Origin: Nocardioides euryhalodurans
GTDB lineage: Bacteria; Actinomycetota; Actinomycetes; Propionibacteriales; Nocardioidaceae
Assembly (NCBI RefSeq): GCF_004564375.1
Contig: NZ_CP038267.1
Location: 1,180,501-1,244,500, forward strand
Direction: 5' to 3'
DNA length: 64,000 nucleotides
Part shown: in pieces, positions 8,131 through 17,003 of the stretch
Layout: every line of letters begins with the position of its first letter
Numbering within the stretch: position 1 is the first letter of the stretch
Notes under the pieces: model-generated
Told to the model about the DNA's origin: nothing
The model's database searches: none
Seen by the model: only the letters and a program-made list of their open reading frames with translations
Program-made: the position numbers and the translations under genes

Positions 8131-9786
8131 ATGGCTCGTCGTCATCTTCTCGTCGCTCTCGCGGCCGTCAGCCTCGTCTGTGCCGGCACGCTCGTCGGCG
8201 CCCAGACCGGCGCCGCGGTCAGGCCGAAGCCGCCGACCCCGCCCGACAAGGTCGTGGTCATCGTCGTCGACGCCCTCAGCAAGGAGATCGTCGAGAAGTA
8301 CGACATGCAGCACGTCCAGGCCCTCATGAAGGACGGCGTCGACACCCCGCGCGGATACCTCGGCCACACCGGGTCGGTGACCGTGGTGACCCACAACGTG
8401 ATCACCTCCGGCATGCTCCCGAAGAACATGGGGTGGACCAACGAGGGCTACCGGGACGTCGACGGGGTCCTCGGCGATCCGGGTGGGCTCTACATCACCA
8501 GCAACTTCGGATACGACGAGATGTCCGCGCTGCAGGAGCACGCGGGCTACCCGCACCTGTCGGACTACCTCGACGACACCGGCAAGGTCTTCACCGTCAG
8601 CCCGAAGGGGTACGCCGCCTACGGCCTCAGCGGCCCCGGGTCGGCCGACACGTCGGTCTCGACATTCACCAGCGCCGACCCCTGCGAGGTCGGTGGTGTG
8701 CGGTGGCGGAAGCCGACCGGTCCCGGCGTGCCGTCGTACATCGAGGGCAGCTGTGGCTCGCGCTACTGGGTGGAGCGCGACAAGGGCTACGACACGCTGC
8801 AGTTCCCTGCCCAGCTCTACCCGGCGACCGACGACCGCTACGTCGTCGGTGACGAGCCGGGCCACCAGGGGGGCGACATCTGGGCCACCGACGCCGCGCT
8901 CCAGATCATGGCCGAGGAGCGGGACGCGTGGAGCGGCCTGCTCGTCAGCCTGCCCGGCATCGACAAGGCCGCCCACATGTGGGGCGGTGTCAACGACCCG
9001 GAGGACGCCACGCCGGGCTTCGACCCGATGACCCACATGGAGTTCGCGACGGCGACCGCCGACGCTCAGGTGGGCCGGATCATGGACGCCCTCGAGGAGA
9101 GTGGCGAGCTCGACAGCACGCTGGTCGTGCTCACCGCCGACCACGGGTCGGTCGCCGCGGCGGAGGGCCACTGGCACGGTGACTTCGAGCCGGTCGACGA
9201 CTACGGCTACTACAACTGGTACTACGGCGACCCCGAGAACGACGACCCCTACGACCAGCCGCAGGAGGCCCTGCAGCCGCTGATCGACACGGAGAACGTC
9301 GGGCTCTCCTACAGCGACTCCTCTCTCAACGTCTGGCTGGAGGACCGGTCGCGGGCATCGGTCGCCGAGGCGGCCGCTGTCATGAAGAGGCTCCCCGACG
9401 TCACCGCCGTGTGGCAGCGACGCGGTGACCACTTCGACCGGGTCTCCCGGGTCCGGTGGGACCGCATGACATCCGGTGGCGAGAGGTCGTGGTTCGCCCG
9501 CAAGGCACAGGAGCTGGTCGACACCCAGGCAGCCCCCTACGGTCCCGACCTGGTCGCGACACTGCCTGACGACACGACCTACTCGGTCCTCGGCGACCAT
9601 GGCGGCATCCAGCGGACGTCGCAGCAGATCCCGATCGTGTTCGCCGGTGCCGGCCTGTCCGGCAAGGACCTGCGCGCCGAGGTGAGGTCGGTCGACATCA
9701 TGCCGACCATCCTCAGGGCGTTGGGCATCACGCCGTCGTACGACATGGACGGCAAGGCCTACCGACTGCCCAGGACCAGGCCCTAG
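8131..9786 (+). CDS. secreted alkaline-phosphatase-superfamily protein (nucleotide pyrophosphatase/phosphodiesterase-like)
   Basis: A 551-aa protein with a clear signal peptide (MARRHLLVALAAVSLVCAGT, cleavage around residue 27-30). Metal-site motifs of the superfamily are in order: VVIVVDALS near residue 45 (Asp), GSVTVVTHNVITSG near 90 (candidate Thr/Ser nucleophile), LTADHGS near 335 and GDHGG near 490. It is expected to be extracytoplasmic and to hydrolyse phosphate mono- or diesters, but the substrate is unknown. Its stop overlaps the end of the convergent DsrE-like gene by four bases. Confidence 0.85.
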   Translation: MARRHLLVALAAVSLVCAGTLVGAQTGAAVRPKPPTPPDKVVVIVVDALSKEIVEKYDMQHVQALMKDGVDTPRGYLGHTGSVTVVTHNVITSGMLPKNMGWTNEGYRDVDGVLGDPGGLYITSNFGYDEMSALQEHAGYPHLSDYLDDTGKVFTVSPKGYAAYGLSGPGSADTSVSTFTSADPCEVGGVRWRKPTGPGVPSYIEGSCGSRYWVERDKGYDTLQFPAQLYPATDDRYVVGDEPGHQGGDIWATDAALQIMAEERDAWSGLLVSLPGIDKAAHMWGGVNDPEDATPGFDPMTHMEFATATADAQVGRIMDALEESGELDSTLVVLTADHGSVAAAEGHWHGDFEPVDDYGYYNWYYGDPENDDPYDQPQEALQPLIDTENVGLSYSDSSLNVWLEDRSRASVAEAAAVMKRLPDVTAVWQRRGDHFDRVSRVRWDRMTSGGERSWFARKAQELVDTQAAPYGPDLVATLPDDTTYSVLGDHGGIQRTSQQIPIVFAGAGLSGKDLRAEVRSVDIMPTILRALGITPSYDMDGKAYRLPRTRP

Positions 9787-10292
9787 ATGAAGAGCAGCTG
9801 GGCCCCGTCGGTCTTCTCGATGAAGTCGGACGCGCTGATGATGCCCTCGACCTCGTCGTAGAGGTCGGCCTCCTCCAGGTGCTGCATGTCAGCAGACATC
9901 CGGCAGGCCCACAGGTGGCCACCGGAGTCGACGATCTGCTGGAGGAACTCGGGCACCTCGGGCACCCCGATCTCCTCGATCGACTTCTTCATCTGGTGGG
10001 TGGCCATCGCGGTCATCCCGGGCAGGCCTCCGAGACCCTGCGGCATGTGCGTCGCGGTGTTGCCGAGCATCGTGAACTTCAGGTCGCCCATCGTCTTCTT
10101 GTTGATCATGTCGAAGCCCCAGAACGTGAAGAACAGGTGGGTCTCGATGCCCTCGCCGAGGGCGGCGTTGGCCAGGATCAGGCCGGGATAGGCCATGTCC
10201 AGGTTGCCCTTGGAGCAGATGATCGCGAGCGTGCGCCCGGTCTCCTCCTCGTCGAAGGACGGGATGATCGGGGCGCTCTGCGTGGTGGTCAT
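9783..10292 (-). CDS. DsrE/DsrF-like (DsrE2) sulfur carrier protein
   Basis: A 169-aa protein of the DsrE/F/H-like fold. After a ~20-residue leader come LAIICSKGNLDMAYPGLILA (candidate persulfide Cys near residue 26) and THLFFTFWGFDMINKK; the C-terminal part has LWACRMSADMQ, a second conserved cysteine typical of DsrE2. These proteins carry persulfide sulfur between enzymes. It is the last gene of a three-gene sulfur operon, 15 bases after the TusE/DsrC-like gene. Confidence 0.85.
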   Translation of the reverse strand: MTTTQSAPIIPSFDEEETGRTLAIICSKGNLDMAYPGLILANAALGEGIETHLFFTFWGFDMINKKTMGDLKFTMLGNTATHMPQGLGGLPGMTAMATHQMKKSIEEIGVPEVPEFLQQIVDSGGHLWACRMSADMQHLEEADLYDEVEGIISASDFIEKTDGAQLLFI

Positions 10293-10307
10293 GACGGTCT
10301 CCTGTTC

Positions 10308-10622
10308 TCACACGCAACCGCGGGGCTTGGGCAGCCCGGCGACGTAGGCCATCTTCTTGGCCGGCTTCTTGGGGAAGAGGGTGAACAGCTGCTTGGTCGG
10401 GATGCCGCCGACCGTCGCGACCCGACGCAGCGTCGCGGTCTCACCGTGCTCGGGGAAGTCGCTGCGCAGGAAGCGGATCGCCTTCCAGTGCTCGTCGCTC
10501 ATCTCGATCCCGATCTGGGCGGCGAGCACCGTGCCGAGGTCCTCGGTCCACTCGTCGTACTGGGTCATGAACCCCTCGTCGTCGACGTGGATCTCGTGGT
10601 TGTCGATCGTGGTGGTGGGCAT
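10308..10622 (-). CDS. TusE/DsrC-like sulfur relay protein
   Basis: A 104-aa protein with the DsrC/TusE C-terminal arm KKMAYVAGLPKPRGCV, in which the penultimate cysteine (Cys103) is the persulfide carrier. It is the only cysteine: the second cysteine of true dissimilatory DsrC is absent, so it is TusE-like or a DsrC-like regulator rather than a sulfite-reductase partner. The core FLRSDFPEHGETATLRRV also fits the family. It lies one base downstream of the SQR-like gene. Confidence 0.88.
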   Translation of the reverse strand: MPTTTIDNHEIHVDDEGFMTQYDEWTEDLGTVLAAQIGIEMSDEHWKAIRFLRSDFPEHGETATLRRVATVGGIPTKQLFTLFPKKPAKKMAYVAGLPKPRGCV

Positions 10623-10623
10623 C

Positions 10624-11883
10624 TCAGGCCTCCTGCTTCTCTGGTGCGGTCGTGGGCACGTGCTTCCCCGCCATCGACATCAGTGCCGGGAGCGGGACGG
10701 GACGCCCGGGGAGCAGGACGTTCCAGTAGATCCAGCGGAAGGCGAGCTTGCCGAGGTGGTTGGCCCGGGTCTCCTTGAGCAGGTCCATCGGGCCGACGAC
10801 AGGGAGGGGGTACTTGCCCGTCAGGGGTTCGGTGTCGTAGTTGAAGTCGATCAGGAGCGCCTTGTCGTCGCCGGACTCCACGAAGCAGTTGGCGTGCCCG
10901 TCGAAGGCCCCGGTCATCGGTCGTCCCGCGATGTGCTGCAGGAAGTTGTCGACGAAGATCTCGACCGAGAAGTGCGCGACGGAGCCGGCCTTCGAAGCCG
11001 GGATGTCGCTCGCGTCCCCGATGGCGAAGATGTTGTCGAACTCGGTCGAGAGCTGGGTGTGCTTGTCGACGGGCACGTAGTTGAGCTCGTCGCCGAGCCC
11101 GGAGCGCGCGACGAAGTCGGCCCCCATGTTGAGCGGGACCGTCACCAGCAGGTCGAAGGGGACCTCGCGGTCGTCGTAGGAGACGAGCACCTTCCGCTCC
11201 GAGTCGATCCGCTCGACCAGGAAGTCGGTCTCCACGTGCACCTTGCGCTCGTCGAGCATCCCGCCCAGGTGTGCCGAGGCCACCGGCTTGGTGAACGCCC
11301 CGTCCAGCGGGGTGACGAAGACCAGCTCCACCTGGTCGCGGATCCCGCGCTCACGCAGCCAGGCCTCCACGAGGAAGGTGAACTCCAGGGGCGCCACCGG
11401 GCACTTGATCGGCATCTCGGTGACGTGCACGACCAGCCTTCCGCCGTCGAAGCGGGCGAGCGCGTCCGCGAGGGCCTCGGCGCCCTCGAGCGTGTAGAAG
11501 TCGAAGATGCTGCGCCGCCACTCCGGGCCGAGCATCCCGGGCGTCTGGTCCGGGCGCGGCGTCGAGCCGGTGGCGATGACGAGCTGGTCGTAGGGCAGCG
11601 CACGCCCGCTGTCGAGGCGTACGACGTTCTCCCCCGTGTCGATCTCGTCGACCGAGCCGAAGACGAAGTCGACGCCGTCCGGGAGGAAGGTGTGCCGCGA
11701 CCTCACGACCTGCTCGTGGGTGTACCCGCCGAAGGGCACGAACAGGTAGCCCGGCTGGTAGTGGTGCTCGTCGTCACGGTCGACGACGGCGATCCTCCAC
11801 TCGGTGCGGTCCAGCCGGTGCCGCAGCTTGTTCGCGATCATGGTCCCGGCCGTGCCACCGCCGAGGATCACCAGGTGCTTCAT
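10624..11883 (-). CDS. NAD(P)/FAD-dependent oxidoreductase, sulfide:quinone oxidoreductase-like
   Basis: A 419-aa two-dinucleotide-binding flavoprotein. The N-terminal FAD motif is VILGGGTAGTMIANKL and the second FAD motif is DNIFAIGDASD near residue 295. Two cysteines, in PIKCPVAPLEF near 155 and HANCFVES near 345, match the redox cysteines of SQR-type enzymes. It is expected to oxidise sulfide or persulfide at the membrane and reduce quinone. The ATG at 11883 has AGGAGA upstream and is preferred over a start 24 bases earlier. It heads a sulfur operon with TusE- and DsrE-like carriers. Confidence 0.82.
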   Translation of the reverse strand: MKHLVILGGGTAGTMIANKLRHRLDRTEWRIAVVDRDDEHHYQPGYLFVPFGGYTHEQVVRSRHTFLPDGVDFVFGSVDEIDTGENVVRLDSGRALPYDQLVIATGSTPRPDQTPGMLGPEWRRSIFDFYTLEGAEALADALARFDGGRLVVHVTEMPIKCPVAPLEFTFLVEAWLRERGIRDQVELVFVTPLDGAFTKPVASAHLGGMLDERKVHVETDFLVERIDSERKVLVSYDDREVPFDLLVTVPLNMGADFVARSGLGDELNYVPVDKHTQLSTEFDNIFAIGDASDIPASKAGSVAHFSVEIFVDNFLQHIAGRPMTGAFDGHANCFVESGDDKALLIDFNYDTEPLTGKYPLPVVGPMDLLKETRANHLGKLAFRWIYWNVLLPGRPVPLPALMSMAGKHVPTTAPEKQEA

Positions 11884-11918
11884 GTCTCTCTCCTGCGTCT
11901 CGTCCACAGTTCGAAACT

Positions 11919-11934
11919 AAACCCCGGGGGGTAT
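11919..11934. promoter_or_regulatory. CsoR/CstR-like operator upstream of sulfur operon
   Basis: On the minus strand the sequence is ATACCCCCCGGGGTTT, a near-palindrome of the ATACCCC..GGGGTAT type bound by CsoR-family repressors. The persulfide sensor CstR uses this type of site in front of SQR, rhodanese and DsrE genes. It lies about 36 bases before the SQR-like ATG. The assignment is by motif memory; no CsoR-family gene is in the window. Confidence 0.5.
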
Positions 11935-12109
11935 GTGGGGCAGGGGCGAAGGTCCCCTCCTGCCGGGACCCAAGGCAGCCGTGGAGCCCGATCTTGTCGA
12001 CGGTCGGGCGTTCGGTCTGTCGGGTCATCGAGGTCCGGCAGTCGCATCACGGGGACGTCACACCGTGAGGCCTTGACCCAGAAGCGCAGTCGCCCGTGGG
12101 TCGTCGAGC

Positions 12110-12832
12110 TCAGCCGGTGACGCCGAACCGCTCGACGCGGATCGCCTCTGCGCTCAGACCAGCCTCGACCAGGAGGGTCTCCGCGAAGTCGGCGAACCGG
12201 GACGACCCGCAGACGTACGCGAGCTGGGTACCCGCGAGGAGCGGGGTGATCTCTGCCCGGGTCGGGGGTCCCGGCGGGCGGGCACTGGTGGGATGACGGG
12301 TGTAGACGATGGCGGCGCCGGCCGCGGCCAGCTCCTCGGCGTAGGGCAGCGCTTCAGGGCTGCGCCCGACGGCCATCACACGGATCAGGTCGGAGCGGCC
12401 GTGGTGTCGTGCCGCACGGGTCATCGCGACCGCAGGGACGACGCCGGTCCCGCCGACCAGGCACAGCGCCGGGGTGTAGGTGTCCCATCTGAACCAGCGC
12501 CCGATCGGGCCTCGCATCTCGAGGAGATCCCCCACCTCGGCCACGTCGGCCAGGAACTCCGAGACTTCTCCGGCAGGGAGCCTCTCGACGAGGAACTCGA
12601 CGAGGGGGTCGCTGTCGTCGGACGCGACGGAGTAGGAGCGCTGGGCCGTGTAGTCGTCGGGGGCACGCAACCGGATGAGGTAGTGCTGGCCGGGCCAGTG
12701 GCGATGGCGATCCTCGACGTGCATGCGGAGCCGCACGAGGTGTGGTGCGGGGAAGTCCTTGGTGATGATGCGTCCGGTGGTCCACGCCGTCGAACCCGCA
12801 CCCACCGACGCGAAGGACTCATCCGTGGTCAC
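12110..12832 (-). CDS. FNR-like FAD/NAD(P) oxidoreductase
   Basis: A 240-aa ferredoxin-reductase-type protein: an FAD-binding barrel with QRSYSVASDD (the RxYS flavin motif, near residue 65) and an NAD domain with LVGGTGVVPAVAM near 125 and YVCGSSRFADF near 210. There is no 2Fe-2S domain. Its start overlaps the stop of the sulfite-oxidase-like gene (ATGA), so it is probably the electron-transfer partner of that molybdoenzyme. The 168-base gap to the SQR-like gene holds nothing else. Confidence 0.85.
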   Translation of the reverse strand: MTTDESFASVGAGSTAWTTGRIITKDFPAPHLVRLRMHVEDRHRHWPGQHYLIRLRAPDDYTAQRSYSVASDDSDPLVEFLVERLPAGEVSEFLADVAEVGDLLEMRGPIGRWFRWDTYTPALCLVGGTGVVPAVAMTRAARHHGRSDLIRVMAVGRSPEALPYAEELAAAGAAIVYTRHPTSARPPGPPTRAEITPLLAGTQLAYVCGSSRFADFAETLLVEAGLSAEAIRVERFGVTG

Positions 12833-13440
12833 GGATCACCCTGGTAGCGCTGCTCGAGCCACGGGTCCCCGCGGTCGTGGTAGCCGTTGCGCTCCCAGAA
12901 CCCGGCGCGGTCCTCCACCGTCAGCTCGAGCCGGCTGATCCACTTCGCGGACTTCCAGAAGTACAGGTGCGGGACCAGCAGCCGTACCGGGCCACCGTGC
13001 TCGGCCGTCAGGGGTCGCCCGTCGTACTCCCACACGACCCACGCCTTGCCGCCGGTGACGTCCGCCAAGGGCAGGTTGGTCGTGTAGCCGGTCGAGGAAT
13101 GGGCGATCATGAACTCTGCCCGCGGATCTGGCCCGGCAGCCTCGAGGAGGCTGTCGACGGAGACACCGGCGAACACCACGTCGAACTTCGACCAGGTCGT
13201 CACGCAGTGGATGTCACCGTGGTACGACGACCTCGGCAGCTGCTGCACCTCGTCCCAGGTCCAGGTCGTCGGCCGGTCCACGAGACCATCCACGCCCAGG
13301 GTCCAGGACTCGCGGTCGATCCGCGGCGTCACCTCGGCAGTCAGGACCGGCCAGTTCCCACCCACGTCGTACTGCCCGGGAGGCAGGCGGCCCGCGGGGC
13401 CGTCGGGTCGTCGTCGGAAGAATCCTCGGGTCGCCGGCAT
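12829..13440 (-). CDS. sulfite oxidase-like molybdopterin-dependent oxidoreductase
   Basis: A 203-aa protein with only the molybdopterin domain of the sulfite oxidase/YedY family. SYHGDIHCVTTWSKFD holds the candidate Mo-ligand Cys79, and YTTNLPLADVTGGKAWVVWE and GGPVRLLVPHLYFWKSAKW form the cofactor pocket. No dimerisation domain, haem domain or Tat signal is visible, so it is a minimal, probably cytoplasmic form. The ATG at 13440 has GGAGG seven bases upstream and was chosen over an ATG 39 bases earlier. Paired with an FNR-like reductase. The true substrate (sulfite or a sulfoxide) is uncertain. Confidence 0.83.
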   Translation of the reverse strand: MPATRGFFRRRPDGPAGRLPPGQYDVGGNWPVLTAEVTPRIDRESWTLGVDGLVDRPTTWTWDEVQQLPRSSYHGDIHCVTTWSKFDVVFAGVSVDSLLEAAGPDPRAEFMIAHSSTGYTTNLPLADVTGGKAWVVWEYDGRPLTAEHGGPVRLLVPHLYFWKSAKWISRLELTVEDRAGFWERNGYHDRGDPWLEQRYQGDP

Positions 13441-13719
13441 CTGGCGCCTCCTCGTGGACGGTGGTGTGGCCGAGGTCATTCTCGACGGCAGCCTACTCGG
13501 GCTCGAGCCACCCGGCCCTGCTCAACGAGACCCTTGCTCCTCGGCGTCGGCCCGGGGTTGACGACCACAAGCGCGGCCGGGTCCTGCCGAGGTATGAGGC
13601 GCCCCCGAACGGATTCTGCTGCTGCCTGTGGGAAGCACGGACCTGATCCCTTCCGTGTCGAACACGCCAGGGGCGGTGCTGGCCGAGCACTCTCCTGGTT
13701 GCGGTGGGGCCGTCGCCCG

Positions 13720-14511
13720 TCACAGCTTGATCGGCGTGCCGATCGGAAGCCGGCGGACGCGGTCTCGCACGTCTGCGGGTGCGTCCGCGATGGCTGCCGC
13801 CAACCCGGCGGGCCCGTCGACGAAGTGCGACCAGCCCTCGTAGTGCACCGGCACCGCCACCTTAGGCAGCGCGAGGCCCACGAGCTCCATCGCCCGGCTG
13901 CCGGTGAGCGTGTACCGCACCGGACCGGTCAGGCCGAACTGCACGCCTCCGACGTGGACGACCAGCACATCGACCCTCAGGTCCCGGGCGAACCGCCGCA
14001 ACGCGCCGTGGAGCACCGTGTCGCCGGTCACCCAGACCGTGGTGCCGTCACACCGGAGCAGAAACCCCACCACCGCGCCAGCGATCGGCCGCGACAGCGG
14101 GGGCCCGTGCCGCGCTGCAGTTGCCGTCACCTCCAGCGGCGCGCGGTCGGCCACCCGGAGGACGGTCCGTTCCCCGGCTCGCAGGCCGCGGACACCCTGC
14201 AGCGCCAGCCGACGAGCCCCGCTTCGGGTGGTGAGCACCGTCGGCACAGCCGGCAGCAAGGCCCGGCCGGCACGGTCGAGGTTGTCGCCGTGGTGGTCGT
14301 GGGAGAGCAGCACCGCGTCCAGATCCGGGAGCTCGGTGCTCGACAGCGCGGGGCCGACGACCTTGTCCGAGGAGGTGCCCCACCCGAACGCGTAGTGTCC
14401 GCCGGCCGGGTCGAACGTGGGGTCGGTGAGCAGCCGCCAGCCGCCGAGCTCGATGAGGACGGTCGGCCCGCCGACGTGGGTGAGGATCACCGGGCGTGCG
14501 CGATCGCCCAT
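13720..14511 (-). CDS. metallo-beta-lactamase-fold metal-dependent hydrolase (UlaG-like)
   Basis: A 263-aa MBL-fold protein. The metal motif is LSHDHHGDNLD near residue 60; later residues include VTGDTVLHGAL near 155 and VPVHYEGWSHF near 235. These fit the UlaG/L-ascorbate-6-phosphate lactonase-like branch, but the substrate is not predictable. Its start lies 25 bases inside the end of the upstream alpha/beta-hydrolase gene. The 279 bases between this stop and the sulfite-oxidase-like start at 13440 contain no convincing gene. Confidence 0.82.
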   Translation of the reverse strand: MGDRARPVILTHVGGPTVLIELGGWRLLTDPTFDPAGGHYAFGWGTSSDKVVGPALSSTELPDLDAVLLSHDHHGDNLDRAGRALLPAVPTVLTTRSGARRLALQGVRGLRAGERTVLRVADRAPLEVTATAARHGPPLSRPIAGAVVGFLLRCDGTTVWVTGDTVLHGALRRFARDLRVDVLVVHVGGVQFGLTGPVRYTLTGSRAMELVGLALPKVAVPVHYEGWSHFVDGPAGLAAAIADAPADVRDRVRRLPIGTPIKL

Positions 14512-15287
14512 TCGAGCACCTCGTCCGCGATCGCCTGCCAGCCGTGCTGGGCGGGCAGCAGGTGGGCGTAGCCGTCGTACTCCTTGACCTCGGTGACCGT
14601 GTCGGACTTGTAGTGCTTGGCGTTCGACCGCTGCACCGACGGCGGCATGATGTGGTCTTCCGAGGCGGAGACGAACAGCAGCGGTGCTCGCTTGTCGTTC
14701 CTGTAGTCGACCCAGGTGTCCTGGTGGCCGGGCTGGAAGTTGGCGAGCACGCTGCCCCAGAGGATCCCGCCGTTGGCGGGGATGTGGTAGCGCTCGTACG
14801 TCGCGCGCGCCTCCTCCTCGGGGAAGGTGTTGGTGAACGCGTACCTCCACTGCTCGTAGTTCAGGCCGATGGCCCGCTTCCGGTTGCCGGGGCTCTTGAG
14901 GACGGGGAATGTGGACTTCACCTGGGACGGTGGCACGACCCGCACGCCTTCGGTGGGAGCCGAGTTCATGGCGACGCCGGCGGCGCCGTAGCCGTGGTCG
15001 AGCAGGATCTGGGTGAATGCGCCGCCTGCGGAGTGGCCGATGATGATCGGTTTGCTGTCGAGGCCGGCGAGGATGTCCTCGATCTCGGCGATGATGTCCG
15101 GGACGGTGACGTCGAGGATGATCTGCGGATTCGCCCGTAGCTCCTCGACCTCGACATCGAAACCCGGGTAGCCCGGCGCCAGGACGCGGTAGCCCTTGGC
15201 CTCGTAGTGGGTGATCCAGTGTTCCCAGCTCCTCGGGGTGACCCAGAAGCCGTGGACCAGGACGATGGTGTCCGGATGTGTCGTCAT
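14487..15287 (-). CDS. alpha/beta hydrolase
   Basis: A 266-aa alpha/beta hydrolase: oxyanion strand IVLVHGFWVTPRSWEHW near residue 10, nucleophile elbow IIGHSAGGAFTQ near residue 83, acid in VSASEDHIMPP near 210 and a histidine in YDGYAHLLPAQHGW near 245. No signal peptide. It resembles the hydrolases often annotated as lysophospholipase- or lipase-like, but the substrate is unknown. It is followed, with overlap, by the MBL-fold gene and preceded by a broken relative. Confidence 0.85.
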   Translation of the reverse strand: MTTHPDTIVLVHGFWVTPRSWEHWITHYEAKGYRVLAPGYPGFDVEVEELRANPQIILDVTVPDIIAEIEDILAGLDSKPIIIGHSAGGAFTQILLDHGYGAAGVAMNSAPTEGVRVVPPSQVKSTFPVLKSPGNRKRAIGLNYEQWRYAFTNTFPEEEARATYERYHIPANGGILWGSVLANFQPGHQDTWVDYRNDKRAPLLFVSASEDHIMPPSVQRSNAKHYKSDTVTEVKEYDGYAHLLPAQHGWQAIADEVLEWAIAHAR

Positions 15288-15327
15288 GTGCGCACTCCTT
15301 GTTGTCGACGGAAATCTCGCCCGAGGC

Positions 15328-15778
15328 TCAGGACTTGAGGAACTCGAGCAGGTCGTTGTTGGGCCGGTCCTCGTGCGTGACGGTGACGCCGTGCGGAGCG
15401 CCGGCGCAGACCATCAGCTGAGCGCCGGCGACGCGTACCGGCCGGCCTCTTCCCACCGGCCTCGAAGGGGACGACGTGCTCGTCGTCACCGTGGACGACC
15501 GACGTCGGCACGCCGACCTCGTCGAGGTCCGCGAGGAAGTACGTCGCGGGGGACGCAGCGACGCACTCGTAGGCGTTGCGCGCGCCGGCTTGGAGATTGT
15601 GGAGCCAGAAGGCGTCTCGCATGCCTCGGGACGGGTCCTGGCCGTCCCGGCTGTTGTCGAAGAACGGTCCCTCGGCGAGGTGCCGGTAGGTCTGGCACCG
15701 ATCGGCGAGCGATCCCGCCCGGATACGCGAGGGGGTGCCGCCAGAGCCGTGGCCGGGGATAATGCTGTGGGGCTCCAT
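15328..15778 (-). pseudogene. frameshifted fragment of an alpha/beta hydrolase
   Basis: The frame starting at 15778 encodes the C-terminal half of a chloroperoxidase-like alpha/beta hydrolase (GARNAYECVAASPATYFLAD, then VPTSVVHGDDEHVVPFEAGG). It then shifts frame near 15455. In the shifted frame the expected ending appears, with RVAGAQLMVCAGAPHGVTVT (catalytic His) and RPNNDLLEFLKS before a stop at 15328. The N-terminal half with the nucleophile is also absent. The gene is dead twice over unless the frameshift is a sequence error. Confidence 0.7.
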
Positions 15779-15877
15779 GACCGTCCTTCCGTGCCGATGG
15801 CCCCAGTCTCGGAGCGTCAGAGCCTCCCGGCAGCACGCCGGGCGTCAACCTTCGAACGATTCGGGACAGGAGCGGCT

Positions 15878-16846
15878 GTGGCCCACCGCGTCGTGATCGT
15901 TGCCCTGCCAGGCACCTTCGTGCTCGACCTCGCCGTGGCCGCCCAGGCATTCGGCCGCCGGCCGTCGGTCTTCTCCAAGATTCGTGACGAGACCGAGGAG
16001 CCGTACGACGTGCGTGTCTGCGGCGGCGGCGCGCTCGGCACCTCGCTCGGCTTCTCGATGAGCGAGCTGGGCCCCCTCTCGGAACTGGCCGATGCAGAGA
16101 CCGTCATCGTGCCCGGCCTCGAGGCGCCGTGGGTGCCCCAGGACCCAGCCCTGCTGGCGGCCGTGGCCACCGCGGCAGCGCGCGGTGCCCGTATGGTGTC
16201 GCTGTGCGCCGGAGCCTTCGTGCTCGGCCAGGCCGGGGTCCTCGACGGCCGCAAGGTCACGACGCACTGGGCGCTGGCCGAGGAGTTCCGGTCCGCGTTC
16301 CCGGCCGCAGAGCTCGTCGAGCACGCCATGTACGTCGACGACGGCTCGGTGCTGACCTCCGGCGGCATGCTCGCCTCGGCCGACCTGTGCCTGCACATCC
16401 TCCGGCTGGACCACGGCCAGGCCTACGCCAACGACGTGTCGCGCATCCTGATCAGCCCGCCGCACCGGGTCGGCGGACAGGCGCAGTACGCGACCTCCAC
16501 GACCCGCCCGCTGACCGGTCCCCTGGCGCCGGCGATGGAGTGGATGCTCGACAACCTCGCGGAGCCGCTGACCCTCCAGATCGTGGCTCGGCACGTGCAC
16601 ATGAGCCCCCGCACTCTGGAACGGCGGTTCCGAACCGAGACGGGCGAGAGCCTCCAGGCATGGATCTCGCGGCAGCGAGTCGAACGGGCGCGGGCACTGC
16701 TGGAGGAGACGGACCTGACCATCACGAACGTGGCTCACACGTCGGGGTTCGGCTCCACCCAGGCGATGCGTCGGCACTTCCTCCTGCACACAGGCGCGAG
16801 CCCTCGCGACTACCGCGCAGCCTTCCGGGCGCCCCTGCCCGTGTGA
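15878..16846 (+). CDS. GlxA-type transcriptional regulator (DJ-1/PfpI + AraC)
   Basis: A 322-aa regulator. The N-terminal DJ-1/PfpI-like domain includes VSLCAGAFVLGQAGVLDGR near residue 110 (nucleophile-elbow-like Cys) and TTHWALAEEF. The C-terminal AraC DNA-binding domain spans about residues 215-318, with two helix-turn-helix units ending in TSGFGSTQAMRRHFLLHTG and SPRDYRAAF. The GTG at 15878 has AGGAG five bases upstream. It is divergent from the broken hydrolase, so it may once have controlled that hydrolase cluster. Confidence 0.88.
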   Translation: MAHRVVIVALPGTFVLDLAVAAQAFGRRPSVFSKIRDETEEPYDVRVCGGGALGTSLGFSMSELGPLSELADAETVIVPGLEAPWVPQDPALLAAVATAAARGARMVSLCAGAFVLGQAGVLDGRKVTTHWALAEEFRSAFPAAELVEHAMYVDDGSVLTSGGMLASADLCLHILRLDHGQAYANDVSRILISPPHRVGGQAQYATSTTRPLTGPLAPAMEWMLDNLAEPLTLQIVARHVHMSPRTLERRFRTETGESLQAWISRQRVERARALLEETDLTITNVAHTSGFGSTQAMRRHFLLHTGASPRDYRAAFRAPLPV

Positions 16847-17003
16847 GCTCGCGTTCTGCTCGTCGGGCTGAGCACGTGTGTTCCTCTGGGCCGGGAAACG
16901 CACTCATCTGCCACTGCGACTGCGTGTCGAAACGCGTCCGACCGCGTGATTCACCTGCGGAGCCGGCGCAACGGACGAGGTCGGCCGGTAAGGATTGCGC
17001 AAG

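Noticed and set aside
13493..13723. Minus-strand frame of 76 codons between the sulfite-oxidase-like and MBL-fold genes
   Set aside because: Arg/Ser-rich, no ribosome site, no codon bias and no domain.
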